A stretch of DNA of 7,129 bases from positions 1 through 7,129 of the forward strand of contig CBFGTJ010000165.1 of assembly GCA_965651815.1 (NCBI GenBank), written 5' to 3'. Shown in pieces: positions 1 to 6,061 of the stretch (position 1 is its first letter; each line of letters starts with the position of its first letter). The stretch is from CBFGTJ01 sp965651815 (GTDB lineage Bacteria > Actinomycetota > Acidimicrobiia > Acidimicrobiales > Microtrichaceae). Made by a program: the position numbers and the translations under genes. The notes beneath the pieces are model-generated. The model saw only the letters and a program-made list of their open reading frames with translations. It had not been told where the DNA came from and did not search any database.

Positions 1-804
1 CACGACGCCCCCGTCGTCGTGGCGCTCGGTGACGTCGAGGCCGGGGTGCTCGACCAGCACCGACTTCGCGATCCCGGGGTCGAGCAGCACCCGGCACGGG
101 GTCGGCTCGCCCTCCCCGATCTCCCAGGGCCGCAGCTGCACCCCGCCGACCTCCGCGGGCGGCTCGAACGCACCGGGCTCCCCCGCGGTGACCCGGCCGG
201 TGATCCGGTCGAGGCGGAAGCTCCGGCGGTCGTCGCGGTCGGTGTCGTGCCCGGTGAGGTACCAGCGACCCCGCTCGAACTGGAGCCGGTGGGGCTGCAC
301 GTGGCGCTCGGCGTGGCCGTAGGTGAACGACACCGGTCGCCGCTCGAGGACCGCCTCGAACAGGTCGAGGAGCGGATCCGGCACGGGGACGGCGCCGACC
401 GGCGACGCGGCGGCCTCCGCGCCCGGGTCGACCTGCCCGAGCCCGCCCAGCTTGCGCAGGCCCTCCTCGACGTCGTCGGGGTCGAGTCCCTCGAGCTGGA
501 TCGTGGTCGCCGCGAGGTGGATCGCCGCGAGCTCGTCGAGCTCGAAGCCGGGGTCCCGCAGCTCGTAGCGGGAGCGCTGGATCGTGTAGGCGGCCTTGGG
601 CTGCTCGTGGTGCTCGACCACCACCGTCTCGAGGGGGATGCCGAGCTCGCGGAGGTCGTCCTTGTCACGCTCGAAGCTGCGGTGGAACGCGTCGTCGCCC
701 TCGGGGTAGCCGGGCACCCGCTTCCGGAGCTCCTCGGCGGTCAGCGGCACCGACGTGTCGAGCAGCGCCGCCACGAGGTTGAGCAGTCGGTCGAGCTTGG
801 CCAC
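1..804 (-). CDS. pafB: PafB, WYL-domain transcriptional regulator (partial, C-terminus missing)
   Basis: A 268-residue open frame on the minus strand runs out of the window at position 1, so it is cut at its 3' end. Family members have about 320-330 residues, so roughly 55 are missing. The GTG start gives MAKLDRLLNLVAALL, the usual PafB opening. An N-terminal winged-helix region (about residues 1-60) contains FERDKDDLRELGIPLE (44-59), a hallmark of the family. The WYL domain follows, with VSFTYG (158-163), RWYLTGHD (180-187) and RSFRLDRI (194-201). In mycobacteria PafB acts with PafC as a transcriptional activator of the LexA-independent DNA-damage response, and pafB and pafC usually sit beside pafA. 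Here pafB has the same orientation as pafA and DUF3866 but is separated from them by two plus-strand genes. pafC would be expected just outside the window. The start lies 7 bases after a TAGGAT hexamer. Family assignment is firm; the regulatory role is inferred from homologues. Confidence 0.9.
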   Translation of the reverse strand, partial: MAKLDRLLNLVAALLDTSVPLTAEELRKRVPGYPEGDDAFHRSFERDKDDLRELGIPLETVVVEHHEQPKAAYTIQRSRYELRDPGFELDELAAIHLAATTIQLEGLDPDDVEEGLRKLGGLGQVDPGAEAAASPVGAVPVPDPLLDLFEAVLERRPVSFTYGHAERHVQPHRLQFERGRWYLTGHDTDRDDRRSFRLDRITGRVTAGEPGAFEPPAEVGGVQLRPWEIGEGEPTPCRVLLDPGIAKSVLVEHPGLDVTERHDDGGVV

Positions 805-811
805 GGGCCGG

Positions 812-817
812 ATCCTA
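812..817 (-). promoter_or_regulatory. Candidate -10 hexamer of pafB
   Basis: On the minus strand TAGGAT fits the TANNNT actinobacterial -10 consensus and ends 7 bases before the pafB GTG at 804. A transcript would then begin at or next to the start codon, which suggests a leaderless mRNA. I see no good -35 match. The AGGA inside the hexamer, about 8-9 bases from the GTG, could instead act as a weak ribosome binding site on a longer transcript. Confidence 0.45.
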
Positions 818-840
818 CGAGTTGTGGCCGGGCGGCCCGC

Positions 841-854
841 GCTCGGCCCCGAGC
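841..854. promoter_or_regulatory. Inverted repeat between divergent pafB and VOC starts
   Basis: GCTCGG (841-846) and CCGAGC (849-854) form a perfect 6-bp inverted repeat around a 2-bp spacer. It lies between the two divergent candidate -10 boxes, in the 68-bp gap between pafB and the VOC gene. It is placed where an operator controlling both promoters would sit. The arms are all GC except one T/A pair, so a chance occurrence in high-GC DNA is quite possible. Confidence 0.25.
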
Positions 855-860
855 TGCCCG

Positions 861-866
861 TAGTGT
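861..866 (+). promoter_or_regulatory. Candidate -10 hexamer of the VOC gene
   Basis: TAGTGT fits TANNNT and ends 6 bases before the ATG at 873, consistent with leaderless transcription. The GAGG between them lies 1 base from the ATG, too close to work as a ribosome binding site. The TAG is also an in-frame stop for the VOC frame, so the protein cannot start upstream of it. No clear -35 element is visible. Confidence 0.45.
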
Positions 867-872
867 CGAGGC

Positions 873-1397
873 ATGGCGAGCGATGCGGTCCGCTTCCGGA
901 TGGGACGGCTGGACCACGTGCACATCCGCGTGCCCGATCGCGCCGAGGCGGCCCGTTGGTACGCGGAACACCTCGGGTTCGAGCCGGTCGAGGAGTACGA
1001 CTTCTGGGCCTCCGGCTTCGATGGCGGGCCGCTGCAGATCTCGGCGGACGGCGGGCACACCACGCTGGCGCTGTTCCAGGTGAGCGAGGGGCACCCGATG
1101 GTCCCCCAGCGCACGGGCGTCGCGTTCAGCGTGGATGCCGACACCTTCGTGGCGTTCGCCCGGTCGCTGCCCCGCGGGATCGACCACCCCGGCGGCGAGC
1201 CGCTCACGGTCGGGCACCTCGTCGACTTCGACCTGTGCTGGGCGTTCGACCTCGTCGACCCCTGGGGCAACCAGTACGAGCTCAACTGCTACGAGTACGA
1301 CCGGGTCCGGACCGAGCTGGTGGAGGCCGACGGCCTCGAGGTCGTGCGCTACTGGCCCCGGGAGCTCTACGAGCAGTACCGGGGCGCCCGCTCGTAG
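873..1397 (+). CDS. VOC family (glyoxalase/dioxygenase fold) protein
   Basis: This encodes 174 residues, the usual size for a single-chain vicinal-oxygen-chelate protein made of two beta-alpha-beta-beta-beta modules. The first module contains LDHVHIRVPDRAEAARWY (13-30), the standard VOC opening. H15 or H17 is the likely first metal ligand. A mid-chain GGHTTLALF (60-68) supplies another histidine, H62. The second module ends in DLVDPWGNQYELNCYE (126-141), the DPxGNxxEL signature, with E136 the usual last metal ligand. Members include glyoxalase I, extradiol ring-cleavage dioxygenases and antibiotic-binding proteins, so the substrate cannot be assigned. The C-terminal 30 residues are polar and acidic. 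An in-frame TAG 12 bases upstream fixes the N-terminal limit at or near this ATG. The gene is divergent from pafB and is followed at once by a strong palindrome. The fold is clear and the reaction unknown. Confidence 0.85.
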   Translation: MASDAVRFRMGRLDHVHIRVPDRAEAARWYAEHLGFEPVEEYDFWASGFDGGPLQISADGGHTTLALFQVSEGHPMVPQRTGVAFSVDADTFVAFARSLPRGIDHPGGEPLTVGHLVDFDLCWAFDLVDPWGNQYELNCYEYDRVRTELVEADGLEVVRYWPRELYEQYRGARS

Positions 1398-1399
1398 CC

Positions 1400-1423
1400 C
1401 GCGTTCTTCCGCGGAAGAACGCG
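1400..1423. terminator. Perfect 24-bp palindrome, hairpin after the VOC gene
   Basis: Positions 1400-1423 read identically on both strands, centred between 1411 and 1412. As RNA this gives a 10-bp stem with a CGCG loop, starting 2 bases after the VOC stop codon. That position suits a transcription terminator, but no T-run follows, so it would be a U-less actinobacterial-type terminator. As DNA it is equally a large operator or a mobile-element end. Its core CTTCCGCGGAAG (1406-1417) recurs at 2893-2904. The palindrome is certain; the role is inferred. Confidence 0.55.
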
Positions 1424-1455
1424 TGGCGTGCCCTCACGCCCACGCACGGTGAGTG

Positions 1456-1474
1456 TCACACCCTCCTGGTGTGA
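1456..1474. promoter_or_regulatory. Operator-like inverted repeat at the start of the DUF222-HNH gene
   Basis: TCACACC (1456-1462) and GGTGTGA (1468-1474) are perfect 7-bp inverted arms around the 5-bp spacer CTCCT. The right arm overlaps TGTGAT (1470-1475), which ends 7 bases before the ATG at 1483 and is a weak -10 candidate. A dimeric regulator bound here would block that promoter. It does not resemble the actinobacterial LexA box (TCGAAC-N4-GTTCGA). Confidence 0.4.
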
Positions 1475-1482
1475 TGGGCGCC

Positions 1483-2994
1483 ATGTTGGACCGGGCGGGA
1501 TCGGACGCGGTGGAGTGGCTGGATGCGGCCGAGGCGGACCTGTCGGCGGTGCCGACCGAGCGCCTCGAGGCCGAACTGATGTCGTTGGCCGGGCACCTCG
1601 CAGCCGCGGAGTGCCAGTTCCTGCTGCGGGTCGCGGAGTTCGACCGTCGCGAGGGGTGGGCCGACTGGGAGTGCCTCTCGACCGCCCACTGGCTGAACTG
1701 GCGGTGCGGGGTGGGCATGACCGCGGCGCGCGAGCAGGTGCGCGTCGCCCGGAGGCTCGCCGAGCTGCCGGTGGTGCGCGCCGAGTTCGCCGCGGGGCGT
1801 CTCTCGTACTCGAAGGTGCGTGCGATCACCCGGGTGGCGACGCCGGAGATCGAGCAGGGGTTGGTGCGCATGGCGCAGTCGGCGACGGCGGCGCAGATGG
1901 AGCAGGCCTGCCGGGCCCTGCGTCGCACCCGGGACCTGGCGGCCGCCGAGGAGGAGCTGGCGGGGGCGGAGGCGTCCGCCCGGGAGCGGCGGTCGATGTC
2001 GTGGTCGCACCGAGACGACGGGATGGTGGCGTTCAGGATCCTGCTGCCGGCGGAGGACGCCGAGCTGCTGATCAGGGCGGTCACCGAGGCGACCGAACCC
2101 GCACCCGCGGGCCGGACCGAGGGCGACGGGATCGATGAGCGGCGCGCCGACGCGATCATCGAGGTCGCCGCCGCCCGTCTGGCACCCTCCGATCGTCCCG
2201 ATGCAGCGCCGGGTGTCCCCGAGCTCGTCGTGCACGTGGATGCCTCCGCTGCCGCGGAGCTGGCCCGCCGCGCCGGGCGGCCCGGCCAGCGCTCCGCCGA
2301 GCCGGAGGACCTGGATCCGGTGCCGTGGCCGGTCACGACCTGCGGGGGTGCACACCTGTCGTTCGCCGCGCTCGAACGGCTCATGTGCGAGTGCGGGAGC
2401 CGGATGGTGGCCCGGTCGCCCGACGGCTCCGAGCTCGACGCAGCGCCGCACCGGCGCCTGCCCAGCCCTGCGATGCGCCGTGCGCTGCTCGCCCGCGACC
2501 GGCACTGCCGCTTCCCGGGGTGTGACCGGCGCAGCCGGCTGCGCGCGCACCACATCGTCTGGTGGTCCCGCAACGGTCCCACCGTGATGGAGAACCTGCT
2601 GATGCTGTGCCCGAAGCACCACCGTGCGGTGCACGAGGGCGGCTGGTCCCTCACCGGCACGGCCCGCGAGCACACCTTCCGGCGACCCGACGGCACCCCC
2701 GTGCCCACCGAGGCGCCACGCCTCAGCGGTTCGCTCGCCGACCTCGTGGCGCTGCACCGGCAACACGGGCGCGACATCGCGCTCGACGGTGCCGGCGGGC
2801 GCTGGCACGGCGACCACATCGACTGGGACTGCTTCTTCGCCGCCTTCGCGAACGAGCCCGGCGACCGAGCGGACCTCAGCTCGGGCCGGGCGCTTCCGCG
2901 GAAGGATCCAGCAGGCTCGCCGCGAGCTCCCCGGCCGCCGACGCCGCAGCGAAGAACAGCGGGTCCTCGGTCACGTCACGGCCCATCGTCGTGA
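1483..2994 (+). CDS. DUF222 domain HNH endonuclease (13E12 repeat family)
   Basis: From ATG 1483 this encodes 503 residues. In-frame alternatives are ATG 1474 and GTG 1453 (513 residues). I prefer 1483 because both others lie within or before the inverted repeat. The N-terminal half is a DUF222 domain, with STAHWLNWRCGVGMTAAREQ (about 66-85) and LSYSKVRAITRVATPE. The C-terminal HNH nuclease motif is complete: RHCRFPGC with C342 and C347, AHHI with H356-H357, ENLLMLCPKHH with N371, C376 and H379-H380. It should be a metal-dependent DNA nuclease. Family members form repeats scattered through actinobacterial genomes (REP13E12 in Mycobacterium tuberculosis) and behave like selfish elements or phage-associated loci. 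The conserved part ends near DWDCFFAAFANEP. The last 39 or so residues are antisense of the DUF3866 coding region, rich in Arg and Pro, and look non-native. Family assignment is firm; activity is inferred. Confidence 0.9.
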   Translation: MLDRAGSDAVEWLDAAEADLSAVPTERLEAELMSLAGHLAAAECQFLLRVAEFDRREGWADWECLSTAHWLNWRCGVGMTAAREQVRVARRLAELPVVRAEFAAGRLSYSKVRAITRVATPEIEQGLVRMAQSATAAQMEQACRALRRTRDLAAAEEELAGAEASARERRSMSWSHRDDGMVAFRILLPAEDAELLIRAVTEATEPAPAGRTEGDGIDERRADAIIEVAAARLAPSDRPDAAPGVPELVVHVDASAAAELARRAGRPGQRSAEPEDLDPVPWPVTTCGGAHLSFAALERLMCECGSRMVARSPDGSELDAAPHRRLPSPAMRRALLARDRHCRFPGCDRRSRLRAHHIVWWSRNGPTVMENLLMLCPKHHRAVHEGGWSLTGTAREHTFRRPDGTPVPTEAPRLSGSLADLVALHRQHGRDIALDGAGGRWHGDHIDWDCFFAAFANEPGDRADLSSGRALPRKDPAGSPRAPRPPTPQRRTAGPRSRHGPSS

Positions 2995-3922
2995 CGCGGA
3001 CGCCCGCCTCGGCCATCAGCGTCGCAGGGTCGAGGCTCGGTTCGAGCAGCTGGACCCGCACGTCCGGCAGCTCCGAGACCTCCGGGGGGACCGGTGCGAC
3101 GAGCGGGCTCGACGAGGTGAGGCGGGCGGCGGTCCGGGTGTGGTGGGAGATGCCGCGGTGCCGCTCCCTGCCGTCGCCGTCCGAGGCGCGCACGCAGAGC
3201 ACGGGCGTGCCGCCGAGGGCGCGTGCGGCGTCGAGCACCGGCGCCACCTCCACCGCGGTGTTCCCGAGCTCGGTCCCGGTCCCGACCACGCCCGGGCCCA
3301 TGCCCACGACCACCGCGTCCGCACCCAGCGCGTGCACGGCGAGGCCGAGCGCGCTGTGCACCGACACGGCTTCGAGGTCGCCGCCGAAGGCGTGCCCCGC
3401 GGTGACCGTGCCGGCCAGGGTGCCGTGCTCGCACAGCTGGGCCACCAGGTCCGACAGCGCGAGCGGCAGCGCCGCGCCGTCGGTCATCACGTACACCAGC
3501 CGGCGACCCGGCGCGGCGGCCGCGAACGCGAGCGACACCATCGCCACCTGACTGTGCACCGAGCACGCGACCACCGGCGTGCCCGGCAGCGGCTCGTCCA
3601 CCTCCGGGTGCGCGAGCTCGTCGGTGCCGGCGTCGAGCTGCAGGCTCGAGTAGCGCAGCTTCATCACGTGGTCCGGGCCCGGGGACACCAGCTCGTCGCG
3701 GGCCAGGTTCCAGTGCACGACGTGCCAGCCGCCGGTGCCCAGGCCCAGCTCCACCGCGGTCGTGTTGAGCACCACCCGGTCCCCCACCGCGCAGGTCCCG
3801 GTCAGCTGCGTCAGCGAGTACGCCCGGGCCTCCGCGCCGTCGGGCATGCACACCCGCACGCGCTGCAACCCCCGGCGCTCGCTGAGCACCTCGACGACCT
3901 CGGCGGTGCGGAAGCTCGGCAC
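2876..3922 (-). CDS. DUF3866 family protein, co-operonic with pafA
   Basis: This gene encodes 348 residues from GTG 3922, only 9 bases after the pafA stop and with no clear ribosome binding site, so it is probably cotranscribed and translationally coupled. I recognise it as DUF3866, whose members are about 320-370 residues long. An N-terminal beta-rich part (1-70) carries GLQRVRV and LNTTAVELGLGTGG (52-65). The alpha/beta remainder has conserved-looking glycine and acidic segments: MTDGAALPLALSD (146-158), VGMGPGVVGTGTELGNTA (206-223) and ASDGDGRERHRGISHHT (246-262). The last, with several His, Asp and Arg residues, could bind metal or a nucleotide, but this is speculation. No signal peptide or membrane segment is evident, so it is probably cytoplasmic. 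The last 119 bp overlap the 3' end of the DUF222-HNH gene antisense. No function is established; location suggests a link to pupylation. The family call is from memory. Confidence 0.8.
   Translation of the reverse strand: MPSFRTAEVVEVLSERRGLQRVRVCMPDGAEARAYSLTQLTGTCAVGDRVVLNTTAVELGLGTGGWHVVHWNLARDELVSPGPDHVMKLRYSSLQLDAGTDELAHPEVDEPLPGTPVVACSVHSQVAMVSLAFAAAAPGRRLVYVMTDGAALPLALSDLVAQLCEHGTLAGTVTAGHAFGGDLEAVSVHSALGLAVHALGADAVVVGMGPGVVGTGTELGNTAVEVAPVLDAARALGGTPVLCVRASDGDGRERHRGISHHTRTAARLTSSSPLVAPVPPEVSELPDVRVQLLEPSLDPATLMAEAGVRVTTMGRDVTEDPLFFAAASAAGELAASLLDPSAEAPGPS
2893..2904. repeat. Second copy of the CTTCCGCGGAAG palindrome
   Basis: This 12-bp perfect palindrome is identical to the core of the one at 1406-1417. 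It lies where the 3' ends of DUF3866 and the DUF222-HNH gene overlap, and on the minus strand it encodes part of the PSAEA stretch near the DUF3866 C-terminus. The two copies bracket the DUF222-HNH gene. It may mark an insertion boundary or a shared binding site, or it may be chance in GC-rich DNA. Confidence 0.4.
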
Positions 3923-3931
3923 CGGAACGGG

Positions 3932-5290
3932 TCAGAGGGAGGCGATGAGGCGCTCGACGCGCTCGTCGGTCGAGGTGAACGGGTCCTTGCACAGGACCGT
4001 GCGCTGTGCCTGGTCGTTGAGTTTCAGGTGCACCCAGTCGACCGTGTAGTCCCGCTTCCGCTCCTTGGCGCGGCGGATGAACTCCCCGCGCAGCCGCGCG
4101 CGCGTCGTCTGCGGCGGGGTGTCGGTGGCCTCGGCGATGTCGGCGTCGGTCACCACCCGCTCGACGAGCCCGGCCCGCTGCAGCTTGTAGAACACGGACC
4201 GGTCGCGGCTGATGTCGTGATACTGCAGGTCCAACAGCGCGACCCGCGGGTGCTCGAGCGGCAGGTCGTGGCGCTCCCGGTACGCCTCGATGAGCTTGTG
4301 CTTGATCACCCAGTCGACCTCGCGGTCGAGCGAGAACGGGTCGTTGGCCAGGCCCGTCATCACGTGCTCCCACATGTCGAGCGCCTGCTTCTCCTGCGGC
4401 TGCAGGTCGTGGCTCTCGGCGTAGCGCAGCGCCCGCTCGAGGTACTCGGACTGGATCTCCAGCGCCGAGATCTCCCGGCCGTTCGCGAGGCGCACCTTGC
4501 GGGTGCAGGTCAGGTCGTGGCTGATCTCCCGGATCGCCCGGATCGGGTTCTCGAGGGTCATGTCGCGCAGCACGACCGACGGGTCCTCGAGCATCCGCAG
4601 GATCAGCGAGCAGGCGCCGACCTTCAGGAACGTCGCGTACTCGCTCATGTTCGAGTCGCCGACGATCACGTGCAGGCGGCGGTACCGGTCGGAATCGGCG
4701 TGCGGCTCGTCGCGGGTGTTGATGATCGGCCGCGACCGGGTCGTCGCGGACGACACGCCCTCCCAGATGTGCTCCGCCCGCTGCGAGATCGAGTACTGCG
4801 CGCCACGGGCGGTCTGCAGCACCTTGCCGGCGCCGGCGTAGATCTGCCGGCTCACCAGGAACGGGATGAGCACCTCGGTGTAGTGGGTGAGGTCGTCGTG
4901 GCGGCTCGTCAGGTAGTTCTCGTGGCAGCCGTAGCTGTTGCCGGCGGAGTCGGTGTTGTTGCGGAACAGGTAGATGTCGCCCCGGATCCCCTCCTCGGCG
5001 AGGCGCTGCTCCGCCGACTGCACCAGCTGCTCGAGGATCCACTCCCCCGCCTTGTCGTGGGCGACGAGGTCGTGGAGCGAGTCGCACTCAGGGGTCGCGT
5101 ACTCCGGGTGCGAACCGACGTCGAGGTACAGCCGCGCCCCGTTCGCCAGGAACACGTTCGACGACCGGCCCCAGGAGACGACGCGCCGGAACAGGTACCG
5201 GGCGACCTCGTCGGGGCTCAGGCGGCGCTGGCCACGAAGGGTGCAGGTGACCCCGTACTCGTTCTCCAGCCCGTAGATCCGACGGTCCAT
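3932..5290 (-). CDS. pafA: Pup--protein ligase PafA
   Basis: This encodes 452 residues, the same length as M. tuberculosis PafA. PafA is a carboxylate-amine ligase of the glutamine-synthetase superfamily. It uses ATP to activate the C-terminal glutamate of Pup and joins it by an isopeptide bond to target lysines. The N-terminus GLENEYG (7-13) holds the Mg-ATP-binding glutamate E9. RLYLDVGSHPEYATPE (53-68) holds the catalytic-base aspartate D57 at the canonical position. RGDIYLFRNNTDSAGNSYGCHENYL (103-127) and RSRPIINTRDEPHAD (185-199) are further active-site segments. The opening GLENEYG and the absence of the extra Dop loop argue against the depupylase Dop, which is longer and begins with a different motif. 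It is the first gene of a likely pafA-DUF3866 unit, separated from prcA by 90 bp. The ATG 5290 is preceded by TAGCGT with a 7-base gap and no ribosome binding site. Confidence 0.97.
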   Translation of the reverse strand: MDRRIYGLENEYGVTCTLRGQRRLSPDEVARYLFRRVVSWGRSSNVFLANGARLYLDVGSHPEYATPECDSLHDLVAHDKAGEWILEQLVQSAEQRLAEEGIRGDIYLFRNNTDSAGNSYGCHENYLTSRHDDLTHYTEVLIPFLVSRQIYAGAGKVLQTARGAQYSISQRAEHIWEGVSSATTRSRPIINTRDEPHADSDRYRRLHVIVGDSNMSEYATFLKVGACSLILRMLEDPSVVLRDMTLENPIRAIREISHDLTCTRKVRLANGREISALEIQSEYLERALRYAESHDLQPQEKQALDMWEHVMTGLANDPFSLDREVDWVIKHKLIEAYRERHDLPLEHPRVALLDLQYHDISRDRSVFYKLQRAGLVERVVTDADIAEATDTPPQTTRARLRGEFIRRAKERKRDYTVDWVHLKLNDQAQRTVLCKDPFTSTDERVERLIASL

Positions 5291-5297
5291 GGGACCG

Positions 5298-5303
5298 ACG
5301 CTA
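5298..5303 (-). promoter_or_regulatory. Candidate -10 hexamer of pafA
   Basis: On the minus strand TAGCGT fits TANNNT and ends 7 bases before the pafA ATG at 5290. No Shine-Dalgarno sequence lies between, which suggests a leaderless pafA transcript independent of prcBA. No convincing -35 element is seen. Confidence 0.45.
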
Positions 5304-5361
5304 GTGCCGGACCGGCCGTTTCGGTCGTAGGTCGCGAACGCCCTTGTGGGAGCTGGGTCGT

Positions 5362-5375
5362 CCGGCCCTCGCCGG
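5362..5375 (-). terminator. Weak hairpin downstream of prcA
   Basis: A CCGGC / GCCGG inverted repeat with a four-base loop starts 5 bases after the prcA stop codon, inside the 90-bp prcA-pafA gap. The stem is only 5 bp and no U-tract follows. It could contribute to ending the prcBA transcript, but short GC stems of this kind are common in such DNA. Confidence 0.2.
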
Positions 5376-5380
5376 GGCGC

Positions 5381-6061
5381 TCAGCCCTCCAGCAGGCGGT
5401 TGACGTCGCCGTCCTCGATGCGGCGGAAGGTCCGCCGCGGCGCCGCACGGTCCAGGATGGCGACCTCGAGGTCCGAGTGGCCGAGGGTGCGGTCCGGGCC
5501 CGCGAGGGCGCCGACCGCGGCGCGCAGGGCCTCGGAGAGGGACCCTCCCTCCGACCACGCCGACTCGAGGCGGTTCCCGATGGCCTCGGCCTCACCGCCC
5601 AGCACCGCCCAGCCGGACTCGTCGATGAGGGTGCCGTCGTAGAGGATGTGGAACAGCTGGTCACCCTCGGGCGACCGGCCCACCTCGGCGACGAGGATCT
5701 CGACCTCCATCGGCTTCATCTCGTGGGTGAAGACCTGGCCGAGCATCTGGGCGTACTGGTTCGCGAGGCTGCGCGCGTCGACGTCGTCGCGGCTGAACGA
5801 GTAGCCCTTGAGGTCCGCGTGGCGCACCCCCGCGATGCGCAGCTGGTCGAACTCGTTGTACTTGCCGACCCCCGCGAACCCGATCCGGTCGTAGATCTCG
5901 GAGATCTTGCGGAGCATCCGCGACGGGTTCTCCGCACACAGCAGGATGCCGCCCTCGTAGGTGCAGGCGACGAGCGCCCGGCCACGGGCGATCCCCTTCC
6001 GGGCGTAGTCCGCCCGGTCCTTCATCATCTGCTCGGGGGCGACGTAGAACGGCATGCTCAT
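5381..6061 (-). CDS. prcA: 20S proteasome alpha subunit PrcA
   Basis: This encodes 226 residues. Seven PrcA subunits form each outer ring of the bacterial 20S proteasome; they gate the pore and dock the AAA+ ring. The N-terminus MSMPFYVAPEQMMKDRADYARKGIARGRAL is the typical actinobacterial gating segment and H0 helix. It is followed by GGILLCAENPSRMLRKISEIYDRIGFAGVGKYNEFDQLRIAGVRHADLKGY (37-87), strongly conserved in PrcA. There is no N-terminal catalytic threonine, as expected for an alpha subunit. The start codon overlaps the prcB stop as ATGA (6058-6061), so translation is coupled to prcB. GGAGGT five bases upstream of this ATG supports it over the in-frame ATG at codon 3. Length and motifs look complete. 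Confidence 0.96.
   Translation of the reverse strand: MSMPFYVAPEQMMKDRADYARKGIARGRALVACTYEGGILLCAENPSRMLRKISEIYDRIGFAGVGKYNEFDQLRIAGVRHADLKGYSFSRDDVDARSLANQYAQMLGQVFTHEMKPMEVEILVAEVGRSPEGDQLFHILYDGTLIDESGWAVLGGEAEAIGNRLESAWSEGGSLSEALRAAVGALAGPDRTLGHSDLEVAILDRAAPRRTFRRIEDGDVNRLLEG

Noticed and set aside
273..288. TCGAAC half-site at the left end as a LexA box
   Set aside because: The second half does not match GTTCGA and the site is inside the pafB coding region.
867..870. GAGG-like sequence before the VOC start as a ribosome binding site
   Set aside because: It ends about 1 base from the ATG, too close for Shine-Dalgarno pairing. The leaderless reading fits better.
19..1083. Plus-strand open frame of 354 codons at the left end
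   Set aside because: It is antisense to pafB and then runs out of frame into the VOC gene. No domain is visible; it is a shadow of pafB.
1434..2819. Two long minus-strand open frames opposite the DUF222-HNH gene
   Set aside because: They are Ser/Arg/Ala-rich antisense shadows. The plus-strand frame holds intact DUF222 and HNH motifs.
2976..5087. Minus-strand open frame of 703 codons overlapping pafA and DUF3866 in another frame
   Set aside because: The translation is Arg/Ala/Gly/Pro-rich and low in complexity. The pafA and DUF3866 frames carry all the conserved motifs.
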